Below are positions 29,369-36,876 of a DNA stretch of 45,786 bases, one piece after another. The notes beneath the pieces are model-generated. The model had not been told where the DNA came from. It was given only the letters and a program-made list of their open reading frames with translations, and ran no database searches. Position 1 is the first letter of the stretch. Each line of letters begins with the position of its first letter. The DNA is from Faecousia sp. Its GTDB lineage: Bacteria > Bacillota > Clostridia > Oscillospirales > Oscillospiraceae. The stretch is taken from positions 1 through 45,786 of the forward strand of contig JARIBV010000003.1 of the NCBI GenBank assembly GCA_029257335.1, given 5' to 3'. Position numbers and translations under genes: made by a program.

Positions 29369-29851
29369 ATGAAACGAGACAACTATATTACATGGGATGA
29401 ATACTTTATGGGCGTTGCCATGCTGGCAGCCCGCCGCAGCAAAGACCCCAATACCCAGGTAGGGGCCTGCATTGTTTCCACAGACAACATCATTATTTCC
29501 ACCGGCTACAATGGGCTGCCTAACGGCTGTTCGGATGACGAATATCCCTGGGACCGGGAGGGAGAGGATACTAAATATCCCTATGTGGTTCATGCGGAGC
29601 TGAATGCAATTTTAAATGCCAATGGCCGGGACCTTCGGGGAAGCCGTCTGTATGTGGCCCTGTTTCCCTGTAATGAATGTGCCAAAGCCATTATTCAGGC
29701 CGGTGTGAAAGAAGTGTTGTACCTGTCGGACAAATATGCCGACACGCCCGCCACCCTGGCTTCCAAGCGGATGCTGACCTCTGCCGGTGTGGCGTTCCGG
29801 CAGCTGCGGCCTGCCATAAAGTCCATTACATTGTCTCTGGAAGGAGACTGA
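29369..29851 (+). CDS. comEB: Deoxycytidylate (dCMP) deaminase, ComEB-like
   Basis: The enzyme converts dCMP to dUMP for thymidylate synthesis. The 160-residue protein has the zinc-site motifs [10 protein letters not shown] (HAE, His and catalytic Glu) and [11 protein letters not shown] (PCxxC). It also has the family start [21 protein letters not shown] and a GYNGLPNGC loop. The start was set at ATG 29369 behind GGGAGGGG; the wider open frame covers the promoter. Confidence 0.94.
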   Translation: MKRDNYITWDEYFMGVAMLAARRSKDPNTQVGACIVSTDNIIISTGYNGLPNGCSDDEYPWDREGEDTKYPYVVHAELNAILNANGRDLRGSRLYVALFPCNECAKAIIQAGVKEVLYLSDKYADTPATLASKRMLTSAGVAFRQLRPAIKSITLSLEGD

Positions 29852-29929
29852 GGGCCCGGTATCCGGGAAACGGAATGAATAAAACTTCCGGAACAGTGGA
29901 AAATAATCGGAAAATGCGGAAAGTTTCCC

Positions 29930-29958
29930 TTTACAACGGGGATTTTTCGTGCTAAAAT
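29930..29958 (+). promoter_or_regulatory. Promoter of rpsO
   Basis: TTTACA (29930-29935), 17-base spacer, TAAAAT (29953-29958). Confidence 0.7.
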
Positions 29959-29965
29959 GGAAAGG

Positions 29966-30056
29966 CTGGTTATAGACCAGAATTTATACTACGCCTGCCG
30001 CCCAGTTTCGGGGTAATGCCAAAGGCACTCCACTGGCCCATTCTTAGCGGCTAGGC
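29966..30056 (+). ncRNA. Structured rpsO leader, probable S15 autoregulatory element
   Basis: A first hairpin CTGGT-N5-ACCAG is at 29966-29980. A nested structure follows. GCCTGCCGC (29993-30001) pairs with GCGGCTAGGC (30047-30056), enclosing CCAGT/ACTGG (30002-30006 with 30032-30036), which encloses TGCC-AAA-GGCA (30017-30027). Ribosomal protein S15 represses its own mRNA through leader structures in several bacteria; this role is inferred. Confidence 0.65.
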
Positions 30057-30083
30057 AATCTATTTTGAAAGGTGGAAATTTCC

Positions 30084-30350
30084 ATGATTCTGAAGGAAAA
30101 GAAGTCCGAAGTAATTGCTCAGTATGCTACCCACGAGGGTGACACCGGTTCTCCCGAGGTTCAGATTGCCATTCTGACTGCCCGCATCAACGAGCTGACC
30201 GATCACCTGCGTGTGCACAAGCACGACAACCACTCCCGTCGTGGCCTGCTGATGATGGTTGGTAAGCGCCGTAACATGCTGGACTACCTGGCAAAGAAGG
30301 ATATCAACCGCTATCGTGCTATCATCGCCAAGCTGGGCATCCGTAAGTAA
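30084..30350 (+). CDS. rpsO: 30S ribosomal protein S15
   Basis: S15 binds the central domain of 16S rRNA early in small-subunit assembly. The 88-residue length and the motifs [31 protein letters not shown] and [11 protein letters not shown] are typical. The start at ATG 30084 was chosen because AAAGGTGG lies nine bases before it and S15 begins MILKEKK. A structured leader precedes it and a terminator follows; pnp lies downstream with its own leader, the usual rpsO-pnp order. Confidence 0.98.
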   Translation: MILKEKKSEVIAQYATHEGDTGSPEVQIAILTARINELTDHLRVHKHDNHSRRGLLMMVGKRRNMLDYLAKKDINRYRAIIAKLGIRK

Positions 30351-30360
30351 TTTCTTGGAA

Positions 30361-30385
30361 GGGCGACCACTTGGTCGCCCTTTTT
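30361..30385 (+). terminator. Rho-independent terminator after rpsO
   Basis: GGGCGACCA-CT-TGGTCGCCC followed by TTTTT. Confidence 0.93.
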
Positions 30386-30439
30386 CGAAATTCGGGTGAA
30401 ACATGGAGCGTTTCCCGTACCCAATCGCCGTCAATCAAC

Positions 30440-30507
30440 CGGGAGTTCTTTAGCAGTTGAAAGCGTGGCCGAAGGCTCGGCCCTGGTTTCAAGTGCTAAA
30501 CCTCCCG
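30440..30507 (+). ncRNA. Long hairpin in the pnp leader
   Basis: GGGAG, TTAGCA, TTGAAA and TGGCCGA pair in order with TCGGCC, TTTCAA, TGCTAA and CTCCC. This gives a 68-base stem interrupted by small internal loops, 28 bases before the pnp start. In Escherichia coli a leader stem of pnp is cut by RNase III and degraded by PNPase for autoregulation; a similar role is inferred. Confidence 0.7.
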
Positions 30508-30535
30508 AGAACAAAAAATTTAGGAGGTTTCTATT

Positions 30536-32656
30536 ATGGTTACTCGTAAGCAGTATCCCAATCACAGAGTCTTTGAGACTCAGATCGGCAACCGTACCTT
30601 TACCGTAGAGACCGGTAAGGTGGCTGAGCTGGCTAACGCCGAGTGCATCTGCCGCTATGGTGACACCGTGGTTCTGGTCACCTGCACCGCTTCTGCTGAC
30701 CCCAAGGCCGGCATTGACTACTTCCCTCTGACCATCGAGTTTGAAGAGAGAATGTATTCTGTGGGCCGCATTCCCGGCTCTTTCAACCGTCGTGAGGGCA
30801 AGCCCTCTGAGCGGGGCATCCTCAATTCCCGTATCATTGACCGCCCCATGCGTCCTCTGTTTGATGAGGAGCTGCGCAATGATGTGGTAGTTACCTGCAC
30901 TGTCCTGGCCAACGATCAGGACAACCCTGTGGAGATCGTCGCTTCTCTGGGTGCTTCCATTGCCATCGCTTCTTCCGATGTGCCCTGGAACGGACCCGTT
31001 GCCACCACCAATGTGGCCTATCTCGATGGCGAGTATGTCATCAACCCCTCCGCCGAGCAGCGTGCCGCTGCCTCCTGCTTCGTGTGCATCGCCTCCACCT
31101 TCGAGAAGGTGGTCATGATCGAGACCGAGGCCAACGAGGCTCCCGAGGCCATTGTTCTGGAGTGTATCCGTATTGCTCACGAGACCAATATGGAGGTTGT
31201 CAAGTTCATCAACGGCATCGTTGCTGAGATCGGCAAGCCCAAGTTTACCTTCGAGAAGGCTGCTGTGAACCATGACCTGCTGGACGAGCTGTGCGCCTAC
31301 GGCATGGATCAGATCGAATACGCCCTGGACACCGATGACAAGAACATCCGGGAAGAGCGGCTCACTGCCGCCCGCCGTGATTTTGCCGCAAAGTTTGCCG
31401 AGAAGTACGAGGACTTTGACATCAACATTGAGGTCTGCCTGTACAAGATGCAGAAGAAGGTTGTCAAGAAGTGGCTTCTGGCCGGCAAGCGTGTGGACGG
31501 CCGTGGCATGGATGAGATCCGTCCCCTGGATGCCGAGGTCGGCGTTCTGCCCAGAGTGCACGGCTCCGGCCTGTTCTCCCGTGGCCAGACTCAGGTTCTG
31601 TCGATCTGCACCCTCAATACCCTCTCTGCTGCCCAGAAGCTGGACACCATCTATCCCGAGGAGTCCAAGCGTTATATCCATCACTATAACTTCCCCTCCT
31701 TCTCCACCGGCGAGGCCAGAGCTTCCCGCTCCACCTCTCGTCGTGAGATCGGTCACGGTGCTCTGGCTGAGAAGGCTCTGCTGCCTGTGATTCCCTCCGT
31801 GGAGGAGTTCCCCTACGCCATCCGTGTGGTCTCTGAGGTGCTGTCTTCCAATGGTTCCACCTCTCAGGGCTCCATCTGCGGCTCTACTCTGGCTCTGATG
31901 GACGCCGGTGTTCCCATCAAGCGTCCCGTAGCAGGCATCTCCTGCGGCCTGATCTCCGACCAGGAGACCGGCGAGTGGAGAACCTTCACCGACATTCAGG
32001 GCGTGGAAGACTTCCACGGTGAAATGGACTTTAAGGTTGCCGGTACCACTGAGGGCATCACTGCCATCCAGATGGACCTGAAGAACAAGGGCCTCACCAT
32101 GGAAATCATTGCAGACGCACTGGAGCGCACCCGGAAGGCCCGCCTGGAAATCCTGGAGCAGGTCATGCTGCCCTGTATTGCCGAGCCCCGTGCAGAGGTT
32201 TCCGAGTATGCACCCAAGATGATCTCCATGAAGATCCCCGTGGACAAGATCCGTGAGGTCATCGGCTCCGGTGGAAAGACCATCCAGAAGATCTGTGCCG
32301 ACACCGGTGCTAAGATCGATATTGACGATGATGGTTCCGTGTTCATTTCCGCTGTGGATTCTGCTGCCGCTTACGCTGCAAAGAAGATGGTGGATGATAT
32401 TTGCTTCGTCCCCGAGGTTGGCAAGCTGTACTATGGTAAGGTTGTCCGCATCCTCCCCATCGGCGCCTTTGTGGAAATTGCTCCCGGCCACGATGGCATG
32501 GTGCACATCTCCAAGCTGGAGAACTTCCGTGTGGAAAAGGTGGAAGATGTTCTGAAACTGGGTGATATGACCTGGGTGAAGTTCATGGGCTTCGATGAGA
32601 AGGGCCGTGCAAACTTCAGCCGCAAGGATGCCCTGAAGGAACTGGCCAACAAGTAA
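30536..32656 (+). CDS. pnp: Polynucleotide phosphorylase
   Basis: PNPase is a trimeric 3'-5' phosphorolytic exoribonuclease of mRNA decay. The 706-residue protein has two RNase PH domains (about residues 10-230 and 310-545) and the active-site region of the second (EVLSSNGSTSQGSICGSTLA). A KH domain follows (IREVIGSGGKTIQKI, about residue 570 onward), then a C-terminal S1 domain (GKVVRILPIGAFVEIAPG). AGGAGG lies eight bases before the ATG. Codon use is strongly biased, as expected for a highly expressed gene, and this creates long spurious antisense frames. Confidence 0.98.
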   Translation: MVTRKQYPNHRVFETQIGNRTFTVETGKVAELANAECICRYGDTVVLVTCTASADPKAGIDYFPLTIEFEERMYSVGRIPGSFNRREGKPSERGILNSRIIDRPMRPLFDEELRNDVVVTCTVLANDQDNPVEIVASLGASIAIASSDVPWNGPVATTNVAYLDGEYVINPSAEQRAAASCFVCIASTFEKVVMIETEANEAPEAIVLECIRIAHETNMEVVKFINGIVAEIGKPKFTFEKAAVNHDLLDELCAYGMDQIEYALDTDDKNIREERLTAARRDFAAKFAEKYEDFDINIEVCLYKMQKKVVKKWLLAGKRVDGRGMDEIRPLDAEVGVLPRVHGSGLFSRGQTQVLSICTLNTLSAAQKLDTIYPEESKRYIHHYNFPSFSTGEARASRSTSRREIGHGALAEKALLPVIPSVEEFPYAIRVVSEVLSSNGSTSQGSICGSTLALMDAGVPIKRPVAGISCGLISDQETGEWRTFTDIQGVEDFHGEMDFKVAGTTEGITAIQMDLKNKGLTMEIIADALERTRKARLEILEQVMLPCIAEPRAEVSEYAPKMISMKIPVDKIREVIGSGGKTIQKICADTGAKIDIDDDGSVFISAVDSAAAYAAKKMVDDICFVPEVGKLYYGKVVRILPIGAFVEIAPGHDGMVHISKLENFRVEKVEDVLKLGDMTWVKFMGFDEKGRANFSRKDALKELANK

Positions 32657-32662
32657 GAATAC

Positions 32663-32695
32663 AAACGGCGCACAGAATTTCTGTGCGCCGTTTTT
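32663..32695 (+). terminator. Rho-independent terminator after pnp
   Basis: AAACGGCGCACAGAA and TTCTGTGCGCCGTTTTT form a near-perfect stem with a T-tract. Confidence 0.93.
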
Positions 32696-32714
32696 AATCA
32701 AGGAGAATGAGAAA

Positions 32715-33227
32715 ATGAAACTTCTGGTTGTAGTAGATATGCAGAATGATTTTATCGATGGTGCGCTGGGAACCAAAGAGGCGGTTTCCATTGTGCCCCA
32801 TGTGGCACAAAAGCTGGAAAAAGCCCGGAAAGAGGGCTGGACAGTGGTATTCACCCGGGACACCCACGGAGAAAACTACATGGATACCCAGGAGGGGAAA
32901 AACCTGCCTGTCCCCCACTGCATTGTAGGAACCAAGGGCTGGGAGATTACGGAAGCTCTGGCGGTGGAAGACGCTCCCATTCTGGATAAGCCTACCTTTG
33001 GTTCTACGAAGCTTGCCCATTTCATTACCCGTTTACCTGATCTGGACGAGGTTTGCCTGGTGGGGCTGTGTACAGACATCTGTGTGATTTCCAATGCCAT
33101 GCTGGTAAAGGCCACCCTTCCCGAGGTCCTGGTGACGGTGGACTCTTCCTGCTGTGCCGGTGTCACTCCCCAGAGCCATCTCAACGCCTTGGAAGCTATG
33201 AAGATGTGCCAGATCCAGGTGCAATAA
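32715..33227 (+). CDS. Isochorismatase-family cysteine hydrolase (nicotinamidase-like)
   Basis: The 170-residue protein belongs to the isochorismatase-like cysteine hydrolases. The triad is visible as Asp8 in VDMQNDF, Lys in LDKPTFGS (about residue 93) and Cys in VGLCTDICV (about residue 135), with the cis-peptide region before the Cys. Nicotinamidase, which recycles nicotinamide to nicotinate for NAD, is the commonest activity for this subgroup. The metal-binding motif of classical PncA is incomplete, so the substrate remains uncertain. A terminator lies on each side, so it is a single-gene unit. Confidence 0.88.
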   Translation: MKLLVVVDMQNDFIDGALGTKEAVSIVPHVAQKLEKARKEGWTVVFTRDTHGENYMDTQEGKNLPVPHCIVGTKGWEITEALAVEDAPILDKPTFGSTKLAHFITRLPDLDEVCLVGLCTDICVISNAMLVKATLPEVLVTVDSSCCAGVTPQSHLNALEAMKMCQIQVQ

Positions 33228-33243
33228 GGGTTTTGAGCGAAAC

Positions 33244-33291
33244 GGGGAGCTGCCTTGTTTGGTGAAAAATCCGCCGGGGCAGCTCCCTTTT
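33244..33291 (+). terminator. Rho-independent terminator after the hydrolase gene
   Basis: GGGAGCTGCC (33245-33254) and GGCAGCTCCC (33278-33287) form a 10-base stem with a 23-base loop, followed by TTTT. Confidence 0.75.
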
Positions 33292-33306
33292 GCGGCAGAT
33301 CACGCC

Positions 33307-33335
33307 TTGACAGAAAGTGCAAAAGCGTGTATACT
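33307..33335 (+). promoter_or_regulatory. Promoter of queT
   Basis: TTGACA (33307-33312), 17-base spacer, TATACT (33330-33335). The predicted transcript begins about 10 bases before the riboswitch. Confidence 0.85.
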
Positions 33336-33350
33336 GAATGTAATTCTATA

Positions 33351-33391
33351 CCAGACAGTTCGTGACCATCCTGTCTTTAAACAAAACTAGG
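33351..33391 (+). promoter_or_regulatory. PreQ1-I riboswitch controlling queT
   Basis: P1 is AGACAG (33353-33358) with CTGTCT (33371-33376). The loop TTCGTGACCATC carries the CC that pairs with GG at the end of the A-rich tail TTAAACAAAACTAGG (33377-33391). The architecture matches type I preQ1 aptamers, and the downstream gene is a QueT transporter. A GC-rich structure ending in a T8 run (33391-33452) can serve as the terminator. Confidence 0.87.
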
Positions 33392-33452
33392 GACTGCCGT
33401 TGGCTGCAATAAGGCTGACGGCCTGGATGGCCGCACTGCGGTCATTTTTTTT
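33391..33452 (+). terminator. Riboswitch expression platform (terminator) of queT
   Basis: GACTGC (33392-33397) can pair with GCGGTC (33438-33443), enclosing a TGACGGCC/GGCC hairpin, followed directly by T8. Its start abuts the preQ1 tail, so ligand binding could favour it. Confidence 0.6.
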
Positions 33453-33463
33453 GGAGGTTTTTG

Positions 33464-33985
33464 ATGAAACACACAAAATTCATGGTGCAGAGCGGTGTTT
33501 TTGCGGCCTTGTATGTGGTTCTGACTTATGCGCAGAATCTGATTTGGCCCGGCTCCACCACAATGGCGATTCAGTTTCGATTGTCCGAGGCCATGTGTAT
33601 TATGGCTCTGTTCACGCCGGCAGCCATTCCGGGACTTACCCTGGGATGCCTTTTGTATAATGTCAGCTGGGCCCAGAGTTTACCGCTGGACTGGCTTGTG
33701 GGGACTTTGGCTACCGTGCTGGCTACCACTTTTATGTGGCTTCTGCGCCGGGTAAAGATCATGAAGCTCCCTGTGCTGGCCCTTCTGATGCCTGCAATCT
33801 GCAACGCCCCTCTGGTTGGCTGGGAATTGGCGCTGTTCCTGGGAGATGCCGGCTTTACCTGGCCGCTGTTCTTTACCAACAGCATATGTGTCTTTATTGG
33901 AGAGGCAACGGTGCTGCTGGTGCTGGGAACCATCCTGTACATTGCCATCACCAAGCGCAATCTGGATCAGAAGCTCTTTTTATAA
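33464..33985 (+). CDS. queT: QueT-family queuosine-precursor transporter
   Basis: QueT is the substrate-binding S component of an ECF transporter and imports a queuosine precursor such as preQ1. The 173-residue protein has five or six predicted helices. Typical segments are FAALYVVLTYAQNLI, IQFRLSEAMCIMALFTPAAIPGLTLGCLLYN and TTFMWLLRR. The preQ1-I riboswitch upstream supports the substrate. The start was set at ATG 33464, six bases after GGAGG; a TTG one codon upstream is also open. Confidence 0.94.
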   Translation: MKHTKFMVQSGVFAALYVVLTYAQNLIWPGSTTMAIQFRLSEAMCIMALFTPAAIPGLTLGCLLYNVSWAQSLPLDWLVGTLATVLATTFMWLLRRVKIMKLPVLALLMPAICNAPLVGWELALFLGDAGFTWPLFFTNSICVFIGEATVLLVLGTILYIAITKRNLDQKLFL

Positions 33986-33998
33986 GGAAATTTTACAG

Positions 33999-34034
33999 AA
34001 AAAGGACTCGTACCGCAGTGCGAGTCCTTTTTTC
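33999..34034. terminator. Bidirectional terminator between queT and the NSS transporter gene
   Basis: AAAAAGGACTCG and CGAGTCCTTTTTT form a 12-base stem with a 10-base loop. A-tract and T-tract on opposite sides suit both converging genes. Confidence 0.9.
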
Positions 34035-34041
34035 TATGGAT

Positions 34042-35397
34042 TTACAAAATACCGATCAAGAACACCACCAGTACAATGACAGGCAGCACATAGGTCATGT
34101 ATGGGCGCATCCAGTTGGCAACCTTCAGGCCTTTGCCCTCATTGGCTTCACGCATGAAGTTCTTCCAGCCCCAGCCGTATCGGGTGACGCAGAAGAGAAC
34201 AAAAATCAGGGAGCCCAGAGGCAGAGCGAAGTTGCTGACCAGGAAGTCTTCCAGGTCCAGAACATTGGTACCGGCCCCCAGAGGCTGGAATCCATCCCAG
34301 AGACTGAAGCCCAAGACACAGGGGATACTCAATACAAACATAATGGGACACAGAATCCAGCAGGATTTTTTCCGACTCCAGCCGGTAAGCTCAGATACAC
34401 AGGCGGCAATGTTTTCAAACACGGCCAGCACGGTGGACAGGGCGGCAAAGAACATAAACACGAAAAACAGTGTGCCCCAGAGTCTGCCGGACCCCAGATT
34501 GTTAAAGATATTTGGAAGCGTTACGAAAATCAGAGGAGGTCCGCTGTTTACAGGCACATGATAGGCAAAGCAGGCGGGGAAAATAATAATACCGGCGGTA
34601 ATGGCCACAAAGGTGTCCAGCAAGGCCACATGGACAGCTTCGCCCATCAAAGAACGCTCCCTGCCGATGTAGCTGCCGAAAATGGCCATAGAACCAAGGC
34701 CGAGACTCAATGTAAAAAAGGCCTGGTTCATAGCTGCTACGATCACATTTCCAATCCCATTTTCCGTCAGACGTTCCATGCTGGGCATCAGGTAAAAGGC
34801 CAGACCCTCAGAGCCTCCCTCCAGAAAAACGCTGTTCACAGCCAAAACTACCATAATGGCCAGCAGCACCAGCATGAGCCATTTTGTCACACGCTCCAGC
34901 CCCTTTTGCAGGCCGATGGAGCAGACAGCAAAGCCCAGTACCACTACGATTGCCAGATAGATGGTGCTTCGGGCAGGATCGGATCTCATTTCTACAAAAC
35001 GAGCGGAGACCTGCTCAGGGGACAAGCCTGTAAAGGCACCTTTTGCAAAATCCACGAAGTATTGCAGCATCCAGCCTGTGACATTGGTGTAGAACATCAT
35101 GAGAAGAAACATGCCAATGAGGGTCAGGTAACCGTGAAAATGCCACTTGGACCCCTTGGGTTCCAGAGCCTGATAGAATTTTACGGGACTTTTTCGGGAG
35201 GCACGGCCCATAGCAAACTCCATGGTCATCACAGGAATGCCCAAAATAGCCAGGAAGAACAGATAAATCAGCACAAAAGAGCCGCCTCCGTTCATGCCTG
35301 CTACATACGGGAATTTCCAAACATTACCAATACCGATGGCACAGCCAGCGCTGAGCAGAATAAAGCCAAGCCTGCTTCCTAACCGTTCTCGTTCCAT
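34042..35397 (-). CDS. Sodium-dependent transporter of the NSS (neurotransmitter:sodium symporter) family
   Basis: This secondary transporter takes up an amino acid or related compound with Na+. The 451-residue protein has about 11-12 helices and the NSS signature GCAIGIGNVWKFPYVAG in helix 1. It also has NGGGSFVLIYLFFLAILGIPVM, FFTLSLGLGSMAIFGSYI in helix 6, and FAALSTVLAVFEN. The substrate cannot be read from sequence; tryptophan, tyrosine, leucine and alanine are known for relatives. The start was set at ATG 35397, behind AAGGAG. A palindrome sits at the transcription start upstream. Confidence 0.93.
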   Translation of the reverse strand: MERERLGSRLGFILLSAGCAIGIGNVWKFPYVAGMNGGGSFVLIYLFFLAILGIPVMTMEFAMGRASRKSPVKFYQALEPKGSKWHFHGYLTLIGMFLLMMFYTNVTGWMLQYFVDFAKGAFTGLSPEQVSARFVEMRSDPARSTIYLAIVVVLGFAVCSIGLQKGLERVTKWLMLVLLAIMVVLAVNSVFLEGGSEGLAFYLMPSMERLTENGIGNVIVAAMNQAFFTLSLGLGSMAIFGSYIGRERSLMGEAVHVALLDTFVAITAGIIIFPACFAYHVPVNSGPPLIFVTLPNIFNNLGSGRLWGTLFFVFMFFAALSTVLAVFENIAACVSELTGWSRKKSCWILCPIMFVLSIPCVLGFSLWDGFQPLGAGTNVLDLEDFLVSNFALPLGSLIFVLFCVTRYGWGWKNFMREANEGKGLKVANWMRPYMTYVLPVIVLVVFLIGIL

Positions 35398-35437
35398 AGA
35401 ATCAGCTCCTTTTTGCATTTTTGGTGACACCACATCA

Positions 35438-35453
35438 ATACATTGCAGTGTAT
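35438..35453. promoter_or_regulatory. Near-perfect palindrome at the NSS gene transcription start
   Basis: ATACATTGCAGTGTAT is a 16-base palindrome with one mismatched pair, just downstream of the promoter -10 element. It is a likely repressor operator. Confidence 0.6.
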
Positions 35454-35460
35454 GCTTCCT

Positions 35461-35488
35461 ATTGTAACACATGGCACTGATTTGTCAA
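35461..35488 (-). promoter_or_regulatory. Promoter of the NSS transporter gene
   Basis: On the minus strand TTGACA (35483-35488) and TACAAT (35461-35466) are 16 bases apart. Confidence 0.75.
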
Positions 35489-35641
35489 TGGAAAAATTCT
35501 ACTAATTTTGCTGTTGCTGCATCAATACAAAGGTGCAGTTTCACTTTTAATTACAAAAGAAATTGAGATTGTGACATCAAAAAGAGGCTGCAAACGCCAG
35601 CATCGGATAAGGAAGAAATTGGAAATGCTTAATGCTTAAAA

Positions 35642-35685
35642 TAAGAACCGGGGAGTATCAAATTTCCATACTCTCCGGTTCTAAA
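35642..35685 (-). terminator. Terminator of the VC0807-like gene
   Basis: AGAACCGGGGAGTAT and ATACTCTCCGGTTCT form a 15-base stem just downstream of the stop on the minus strand, followed by a TTATTTT tract. Confidence 0.8.
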
Positions 35686-35691
35686 GCTGCA

Positions 35692-36264
35692 TCATTCGCT
35701 TGGATGTGTTTTTCTTTTTGCACAGTGATATCGAATGAAAATAATCGACAGAATCACCACTAAAATCGTCATTGGATCGCCAAGCAGGAATACCACCCAA
35801 TATAGCTCCCTGAAATTCAAATATAAAATTCCAAACATTTTAGATATGATCTTCAGCAAAAAGTAGGCCATCCAGATGGCATTGATGCTGAACATCTGTT
35901 CCTCAGGGACCTGTTCAAGAGACTGAATATCAAAATCTCTTGCGAAGTAGTGAAGGACACTTTTGCGACGGACCGACAGCACGATCATGAATCCCAGAAA
36001 AATCACATTCTCGATCATGGATGGAACATAGTATAGTTTTTCCTCGCCGGTGCAGAGGATCGCTGCGGCCGAACCGACTAAACCGAGAAATCCGATTATT
36101 TGGGAATTTTTTACTTGGTTTGTTTTACTTTTTGCGTGTATAACAGAGAGAACACAATGTACCAGCGAAATCATAATAGCAGGAAGAATCCCCGCAATGT
36201 GATATGCGGCATAAAACAATCCGGCAGGAATTACAATGTTGCACAGAGGTTTTATCCATTTCAT
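35692..36264 (-). CDS. VC0807-like multi-pass membrane protein, function unknown
   Basis: The 190-residue protein has about six hydrophobic segments. HCVLSVIHAKSKTNQ and the IENVIFLGFMIVLSVRRKSVL region resemble proteins annotated as VC0807 family, whose role is not known. There are no catalytic or metal motifs. AGGGGGT precedes the ATG at 36264, and a strong terminator lies just after the stop, so it is a single-gene unit. Base composition is lower in GC than its neighbours, which could mean later acquisition. The 160 bases upstream to rnhA hold no other recognisable feature. Confidence 0.72.
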   Translation of the reverse strand: MKWIKPLCNIVIPAGLFYAAYHIAGILPAIMISLVHCVLSVIHAKSKTNQVKNSQIIGFLGLVGSAAAILCTGEEKLYYVPSMIENVIFLGFMIVLSVRRKSVLHYFARDFDIQSLEQVPEEQMFSINAIWMAYFLLKIISKMFGILYLNFRELYWVVFLLGDPMTILVVILSIIFIRYHCAKRKTHPSE

Positions 36265-36426
36265 TCTATGTTACCCCCTAAAATTCCAGCGGATCATTTG
36301 GATTAGCCTGCCAGGGAAAGAAAAACCGAGCTGTTTTGCTGCATCACATTTGCAAACATACGGTTTATACACCATACAGAGCATAAACGGTGAAGTCCTA
36401 CTTTATGGGGTGTCTCTGAAGCAGTA

Positions 36427-36876
36427 TCATCTCTTATATGCCTGTGATTGTGCCACAGCCAACTGGTCACAGCGGTTGTTTTTGGGATTTTCTGCGTGCC
36501 CTTTTACCCAGTGGTAGTTCATGGTATGAGTGGTGATGAGGGGCAGGAGCTGTTCCCACAGGTCTACATTGAGAGCAGGTTTTTTGTCGGATTTGATCCA
36601 GCCTTTTTTCTTCCAGCCCCAGACCCAACCTTTTGACAAGGCATCGATGACATATTTTGAGTCAGAATACAGATCTACCTCACAGGGAAATTTCAGACAT
36701 TTGAGGGCCTCAATGACGGCGGTCAGTTCCATGCGGTTGTTGGTGGTGTCCGCTTCACCGCCGGAAAGCTCTTTTTCAATGCCGTTATACTCCAGAATGG
36801 CACCCCAGCCACCGGGGCCGGGATTCCCGGAGCAGGCTCCGTCGGTGTAGATGGTGACAAGCTTCCGATCAGTCAT
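36427..36876 (-). CDS. rnhA: Ribonuclease HI
   Basis: RNase HI cuts RNA in RNA-DNA hybrids. The 149-residue protein has the catalytic residues in YTDGACSGNPGPGGW (Asp), NNRMELTAVIEAL (Glu), LYSDSKYVIDAL (Asp) and a final NNRCDQLA (Asp). It also has the WVKGHAENP loop and the basic handle region KKKGWIKSDKK. The start at ATG 36876 overlaps the end of an upstream membrane protein gene by eight bases, behind GAGGAGG, so the two are probably co-translated. Confidence 0.96.
   Translation of the reverse strand: MTDRKLVTIYTDGACSGNPGPGGWGAILEYNGIEKELSGGEADTTNNRMELTAVIEALKCLKFPCEVDLYSDSKYVIDALSKGWVWGWKKKGWIKSDKKPALNVDLWEQLLPLITTHTMNYHWVKGHAENPKNNRCDQLAVAQSQAYKR

Noticed and set aside
30431-32863. An 810-codon antisense open frame across pnp
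   Set aside because: It mirrors pnp. The strong codon bias of pnp avoids TTA, CTA and TCA codons, whose complements are stops, so long antisense frames arise without being genes.
33736-35382. A 548-codon + strand frame opposite the NSS transporter gene
   Set aside because: His/Gln-rich shadow of the membrane-protein gene, which has convincing NSS motifs on the other strand.
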